From Iris pallida (Eukaryota > Streptophyta > Magnoliopsida > Asparagales > Iridaceae): a stretch of DNA of 64,000 nt. A program made the translations under genes and the position numbers. The notes under the pieces are model-generated. The model worked only from the letters and a program-made list of their open reading frames with translations, did no database searches and was not told where the DNA came from. The DNA lies in contig JANAVB010009598.1 of assembly GCA_029216955.1 (NCBI GenBank), forward strand, positions 26,800,720 to 26,864,719, written 5' to 3'. Each line of letters starts with the position of its first letter. The first letter of the stretch is position 1. Below, in pieces: positions 58,430 through 64,000 of the stretch.

Positions 58430-61400
58430 ATAGCTCCCAAGAAGGCTGCTGCTGCTACGGGCAAGAAGGCCGCATCATCTTCTGCGGCAGCGAAGGGCAA
58501 GAAGGCCACGTCTTCATCGGCTACGGCGGCGAATGTGGCGGCTCCTCCGCCGAATGGTGTGCCTGCTTTTCACCCCGACGTCCACCCGCCTATCGATGGT
58601 AAGGGTCGTCTGAAAACCCTAACTGTTGCCATGGCTCTGCTGCATACTTTATGCACAAGCCGTATGTACGAGGCTTATCGATGTGACCGTATAAGCACTT
58701 TCCCCCATGGGGTCGCATGAGCTTGTTATACTCGATCTGAGCCGCATATGTGTTTTCGATTTGGGCCGCATAAGCGTCGCTCACTTTTGAACCGCATAAG
58801 CTCGCTTGCTTGTATCCGCGTCAGCTCGCGTGAGTCTGGCTTCGTAGGCGTGCTTATCCTGAACCGCATGAGTCTATAAGCTCGTCTGAATTTGAGTTAC
58901 ATTGACTCGGCTAACTCGGAGGCGCATGCGGCTACGATACACAGAACCGCATGGACGTATCTAATGCTGAGCCGCATGAGGCTGTGACGACCCGAGCCGC
59001 ATAGACTCAAATGATCTTTCCAATGCTTCTGTTTTCTTTGACTATCTTCTAACCTCGTTTCTTTTGTCTTTCTCCAGTGAATCTGCCCGTAAATCCTGCT
59101 GGGGAGCTTATAGTGGGTTCAAATCAATTCGTCCTGGGCGTGCGTCTTGACGACTTAATTAAGCATGTGCTGAATCAATTCCCTACTGATGAGCCTTCGG
59201 AGAGGTTGAAGGCCATTGAGAATCAGACCCTCCATTACCTCCGTTCCATGATGAATACTGGGAAGCTGGATGGAAAATACCTGAAGCCTTTGTTCCTTTT
59301 TGGTGATGCTTTAATTATCAAGAATCCCCGAGTTTTAGAGATTTTCGAGAACTGGGATTTTTCTTTGGATGGGGTGGCGATCCATATTTCTCTCATGGAA
59401 CGTCATTATCCCCTGTCGTGGTTCAACATGGTGTTGTTGGACAGGAAGATGGTGTGTAATTTGACTCCTACTCAGTCAGGGATGTTGATGGGCAACATCC
59501 ATTATAATCCGAACATGCGGTCGGCGTACGCAGGTAGGGATTCCGTCCTCCGGTACATGATGGGTTTGGCCCCGGGCTCCTTCATGAATGTATACGGTCC
59601 CAACTTCTCATTCGCTCAAGCTGATACCTTATTGAATCGGCTTGTTCGTAAGAAATCCTATCCCGTTGGCAGGATAGCATTGTCGAACTGGATAAACCCT
59701 ACTTCTACATGGGTCCAGTTGACCACTTGGGTTCTGCAGACCTATAGAACATTCCTGCGGGAGCTGGGGCTTTACCATGCCATTCGGGGTACTTGTCACG
59801 GACTTTTCCTTAATAAACCACTGTTCGTAGCACTCTTGGAGACGTATAGCCGGTAAACGGGGACGTTCTTTGCACCAGCAGGGGAGCTGGGGCTCGCTCT
59901 TCACGAGATGTATACTGTCTCTAAACTTCCGTGGGGGAATGAGCCTTTCGAGGTGTATACCCCGTCGAATGAGGAGTTCGAGGCCTTGGACAGGCAACTC
60001 CCAGGTTCTGTTGCGGTGTATCGGGAGTTGTTGTGCCACCATAGTGCTTGTCATCAGATGGCTATAAAAACGACGGATAGCTCCGAGGGGACCGCTCCCC
60101 ATACCACATCCTGGATTAATTATCTTTTTAGAGTTGATCCTTCTGGCGAAGTTACTCCTCGAGCCCCTCGAACGCATGCAGAGGTAAGGGATCTGATGTC
60201 AAGTGTCAAGAAGTCGCGATCCAAGAGCGATATATTCGGGAGTCAAGCTGACTCTCTTAGTTATTTTTACTACGGGACCGTACAGATGTCGGAGAAGGCG
60301 CTTCTGGCTGGATTTTTAATAATATGGCTACGGAACTGCGTAGTCTCGGGAGGAGCGGGTTCTATCGAGAGGATTGGTCGTCATTTCATCCTCCCTGCCG
60401 TTAAACTAGTATTCGGAGTTAGACTGGCCCTCCTTCCTGCTATGGTGTGCAGCATACACCATGGTCTTCGAACATTCTCGTCCAAGGTTATTGCTCGCAA
60501 GAAGACTTTGGATTTTGAGCACGTAGAACTGCCTTTCCACTACTTGATGGGGTGGTTGGCGATGCACTACAGGTCTTTGATGGGTCCCGGAATAGCGGAA
60601 GATGCTACAGATGAAGACGCTTTCCTCTTCAAATGCCATTGCCGGTCTTGGGAATACAACACTATGCCAGATTGTCGAAGGGCGCTGGCGAGGGTGGATG
60701 GGTGTGACTTCTTTGTGTCTGTTCCTCCCTTTTCTGATAAGGACGTAAGGAAGGTACATCTTGACGGTACCGGGCCTTCTCACTTTCTATCTCCGGATAT
60801 GCTTGCTTGGTTGCACAATATCCGCCCCGCGCATCTGGTTTATCGCAACCGAGATAGTGTGTACTTGGAGCCTTACCTACCTAGTAGGTTTTCCCGCCAA
60901 TTTGGTTATAGCCAGTTGTTCCTTGATTGTCCCAACCCTTGTTTGGGTTTTGAAGGCAGCGTTCTTGATGGCGTCCGAGCGTGGAATTATTATGACACTT
61001 ATCATACTCGGGCCAGCTTCTCGGTTCCTGATGCTAAGGCACCGAGGGAAATTTTGTACGTGGCTGCTTTGTATCACGTTATGGCGAACAAGCCTCCTCT
61101 TAACTTCGATCCGAGTACCAGTTTCATCGTGGGTACCGGTTTAGAGGAGAAGCCCAAGGGGGCTAAGGCTAGAAAGCAACTGGCGCTCCAGATTCCCCTC
61201 CCTGAATCAGAACCTTCCGAGTCGGCTGAGGAGGAGGATGATCATGATAGCGAAGACTCCCTTTCTGGTGGGGGTGAAGAAGTAACGGATCAACCGCTTC
61301 CCACACCCGATGAACTGGTGGAAGATCCGTTACTTACTGCACAAGATAAAGTAGTGAGAGAAGAGCAGCCTTCGGCTGTGCCTGGTTCCTCGCGCAAACG

Positions 61401-62350
61401 AGTCAGACACGAGTCTTCTGACGATAGAGCGACCTTTTCCGTGAAGAGAGCTGCCGTTAGGTCTCGAGGATTACTTATTACCGAGAGGGGTGAAGATACA
61501 GACGCTATTCCGAAGGTAAGACCAAGTCGTAGCCATCTTTTTGTTGTAGTTTTCTTTTCTCTTGGAGATATGACTTAATCACTTTTCTTTGTAGGTGTCC
61601 GACGAACCGGCCTCTCCTGAATTGTTTACTACCCCTGAAGCTGATCCGGCCCTTGCTGCTTTGATTAGCGACATGTGTGCTGCATCCTTTCTGCGGGGGC
61701 TCTCTCAGCGGCGGCTGGAAGCTCCCAGGTTGCTGAGGTCTCGGCCCGGGGTGACGAAGGTTTCTTCGGACCCGTCTCCGAGACCGCTGATCTTCAGCAA
61801 GGCGCCGTCGATCTCGGTGCATCCCCTCCCGAGGACGCAAGGGGGGAGGAGTCTGTTATACCTGACTCGGAAGCTGTTGGTGAAGAGGCTGCGATGGCTG
61901 CCGGCGAACCTCGGCCTCCACACTCCTCAACTGGTAAGATAAGCCAGATATTGACTAGTGAGGGGGCTTATTTGCTCTATCAACATATTCTCTGGGTCAA
62001 ATCGATTCGTGGTTGCCTTGGCCCTGCAGGTCCTGATCCTTTACTTCCTGTCGTGGATGTTCTTGGGGAAGGCTCGGTCTGCCGTGATATGGAAGGAAGG
62101 AGCGTTCCCTCTCCTTTGCCGTCTCATGTCGAGGGGCCTCCCGCCAGCTCTAGGCAAATGGGAATGGAATTGGCGATGGTCTCCGCCTCATCCTCCGCAG
62201 ATTATACGGCTCCGGAGACTGACCTCTCGACCCTACCGAGTATTCAAATTTTGCAGGCTGCCGAAGAGGAGTTGGCCGCTGTTCAAGCGTCCTTTCATAC
62301 GGAGCTGGTTTCTCTCGTGGCAGGGGCGGCAGATTCTGTTGCGTCTTCTT
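58430..62350 (+). pseudogene. Opposite-strand extra gene of family B with plant mobile domain (PMD), four exons
   Basis: Plus-strand gene opposite to the retrotransposon polyprotein. Exon 1 58430-58598 (Ala/Lys-rich, APKKAAAATGKKAA), exon 2 59078-61515, exon 3 61595-61933, exon 4 62030 to about 62350; introns have GT-AG ends and keep phase. Exon 2 carries a PMD-like core (ALLAGFLIIWLRNCVV, FILPAVKLVFGVRLALLP, LPFHYLMGWLAMHYRSL, near 60300-60570), a domain found in plant transposon-derived proteins, then an acidic Ser/Glu tail with a basic RKRVRHE patch. Exon 4 begins the segment that becomes coiled coil in the 12420-13448 remnant. Breaks: the probable start ATG is ATA (58430-58432), one TAA interrupts exon 2 (59854-59856), exon 3 shifts frame near 61680, and the 3' end is lost at a junction with RT. 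Extra ORFs, some antisense and some with transposon-type domains, are known in Tat-lineage elements. Its biochemical role is unknown. Confidence 0.75.
58599..59077 (+). other. First intron of the PMD gene, rich in GCCGCAT motifs
   Basis: Bounded by GATG|gtaagg and ttctccag|TGAAT. It contains about eight ccgcat words (58740-58990), the same motif that fills the adjacent LTR. Confidence 0.7.
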
Positions 62351-64000
62351 CCCTGAAGGCCTCTGAGTTCGTAAAGATTTCTCGGAGGACCCATCTCCAT
62401 GATTGCTTTTGTCTTCTCGGGGTCTACATGGATACCCTTTGCAGTGATGATGAAGCCTAAGAACTTCCCGCTGGATACGCCCAGGAAGGACTTCGTAGGG
62501 TTCATCTTCAAATTGTGCGTCCGTATTAGGTCGAATACCGTCCTTAGATCCTGCAGATGGTCTCCTTTGCTACGGCTCTTGACGGCTATATCATCAACAT
62601 AGCACTCCACCGTCTTGCGTAAGTGGTCTCTGAAGATGATGCTCATAGCTCTTTGATATGTGGCGCCAGCATTCTTTAAACCGAAAGGCATGACTGTGTA
62701 GCAGTACGTGCCAATCGGTGTTCAGAATGATGTATGCTTTTCGTCGTCATGAGATATTTTGATTTGGTTGTATCCCGAGAAGCCATCCATGAATGACATG
62801 CGTTCGAAGCCGCAGGTATTGTCGATCATGATGTCTGTAATAGGAAGGGGAAATTTATCTTTGGGACATGCCTCGTTCAGGTTGCGGAAGTCGATGCAGA
62901 TTCAAATCTTCCCGTTCTTCTTGAGAACGGGTACTATATTGGCGACCCAATCGGGATGCTGCTCCTCACGGATGAAGCCGCTGGCTATCAGTTTGTTGAC
63001 TTCAGCTTCGATCGCGTCCATGATGCCTGGGCGAAAGCGTCGCTGTTGTTGTTTAACTGGCTTCGCATCTGGTCGAATATTGAGTTTATGAAGAGCGATG
63101 TCAGGATTTAACCCTGGCATGTCTTCATAGCTCCAGGCGAACACATCAATGTACTCTCTGACAAGTTCTAACAGCGACTCCCGTTCTTCGTCGGTTAGGC
63201 TTTCACTGATGAAGATCGGTTTTGGAGAAGATTCGCTGCCGAGATCCACGTATATGACCTCATCTTCAGTAGGAGGTTCTCTCAGTTCGAACCGCTTTTC
63301 CCATTGCGCGTCTAATTGCTGGGCCCATGGCTCTAGTTCGAGGATTTCGGGGATGTCTTCGTCTTCCTCGTAAGCGCCGGCGAACATCATGTTGACTGAC
63401 ATGACTTGTCTGAACACATCTCCGATGCTGGTATCTGAGTCGGAAGTTGGTGATCCGGTTGAATGTGACTGCCAGTCGCATTCTTCATCTGAGCTTTCCG
63501 GGGTCGTAGTAGGCGTTACATACCCTAGCCCGCATCGAGTTTTGTTATAGTAGTTCCGTGGTTTGCCCGCCGGGACTGGCGGCTTCAAAGGTAATCGTCG
63601 CCCAGTGCCATAGTTCAATCCTGGCGTAGTCTCCAGATCATACCCCTGTTTCTGCATGAGATATTTGGATTGAGGGCTATAGAGATACAGAGGCAGTCTT
63701 CCGGCATCTGACCCGAGGTCGACTTCTTCTATGGTGCGGGGATGAGGGTTGTTCGTCCGGCCGAAGATGATTGGATGATCTCCTCCCTCGAGTATTCGGT
63801 AAGCGTCTTCTACTGGAGCAAGCTGGATTACGGTGTACACATTTGTCACCTGTGTGGATAGGTGAGCGCCTATACCGTGTTCCATAGCATACATCGTACA
63901 TAGCTTATTGAGCTCGGTGTAGTTCAAAGATAACCCTTTATTGATGAAGGTATCTTTTCTAGGGGATTACATCATCAGCGGAGGGGACATTAGTATGGGA
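62350..64000 (-). pseudogene. Family B (Tat-lineage) reverse transcriptase with upstream linker, partial
   Basis: Enters from beyond the right edge. On minus: a G-patch-like linker (YLMQKQGYDLETTPGLNYG), an acidic spacer, then RT from VIYVDLGSESSPKPIFI, FAWSYEDMPGLNPDIALHKL, FIREEQHPDWVANIVPVLKK, DFRNLNEACPKDKFPLP, FMDGFSGYNQI, MPFGLKNAGATYQRAM, catalytic YVDD (near 62590-62600) and KFLGFIITAKGIHVDPEK, ending at YELRGLQG. RT copies element RNA into DNA; this form is diagnostic of the Tat lineage. Two TGA codons (after KNGKI near 62910 and after HTSF near 62727) replace Arg, both explained by CGA to TGA. At about 62350 it fuses head-on to exon 4 of the PMD gene, so RNase H and integrase are gone. 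Confidence 0.9.

Overview
The window is plant nuclear DNA (an angiosperm, probably a eudicot) made almost entirely of nested, decayed transposable elements. No intact cellular gene was found. Plant origin is shown by plant Ty3/gypsy lineages (Tat and Tekay/Del-like chromoviruses), Ty1/copia elements of SIRE/Maximus-like and other types, a CACTA terminus, a hAT miniature element, a plant mobile domain (PMD) gene, and fragments of a PX-PH type phospholipase D (PLD zeta) and a CrRLK1L receptor kinase.

Layout. 1-3199: probable inside and right end of a CACTA transposon (terminus at 3199) with minus-strand fragments of PLD zeta (178-1790) and a THESEUS-like kinase (2593-2905). 3200-20002: minus-strand tandem copies of a Tat-lineage element (family B). 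Copy 1 (3200-11532) is split by a 5339-bp Tekay-type non-coding element (A, 3597-8935). An LTR shared by both copies lies at 11584-12390, a remnant of an opposite-strand ORF at 12420-13448, hairpin repeats at 13527-14045, copy 2 gag-protease at 14345-19042 and its 5' LTR at 19097-20002. 20162-21505: SIRE-like solo LTR. 21518-27400: pol-deleted copia element (C) whose gag is split by a 2420-bp solo LTR (23745-26164). 27405-28063: short LTR, canonical initiator-Met primer site and a tandem-repeat leader. 28066-31400: unassigned DNA with two inverted-repeat miniature elements. 31400-35592: minus-strand chromovirus D with a hAT element in gag. 35593-38247: SIRE-like LTR and 3' internal part, rearranged. 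38248-56678: plus-strand chromovirus F with gag, protease, RT, RNase H, integrase and chromodomain, carrying a 9.6-kb non-coding element E (two 3.9-kb LTRs) in its 5' LTR. 56679-64000: family B again: gag start, LTR, a plus-strand intron-containing PMD gene (58430 to about 62350), then minus-strand Tat RT running off the window.

Most pol products are inactivated. Many nonsense codons fit C-to-T or G-to-A transitions (CGA to TGA, CAR to TAR, TGG to TAG), as expected of old methylated heterochromatin. Notable features are the antisense PMD gene of family B, a GCCGCAT motif repeated through its LTR, first intron and gag repeat, element tandems joined through shared LTRs, and several exactly resolved nested insertions with target-site duplications.
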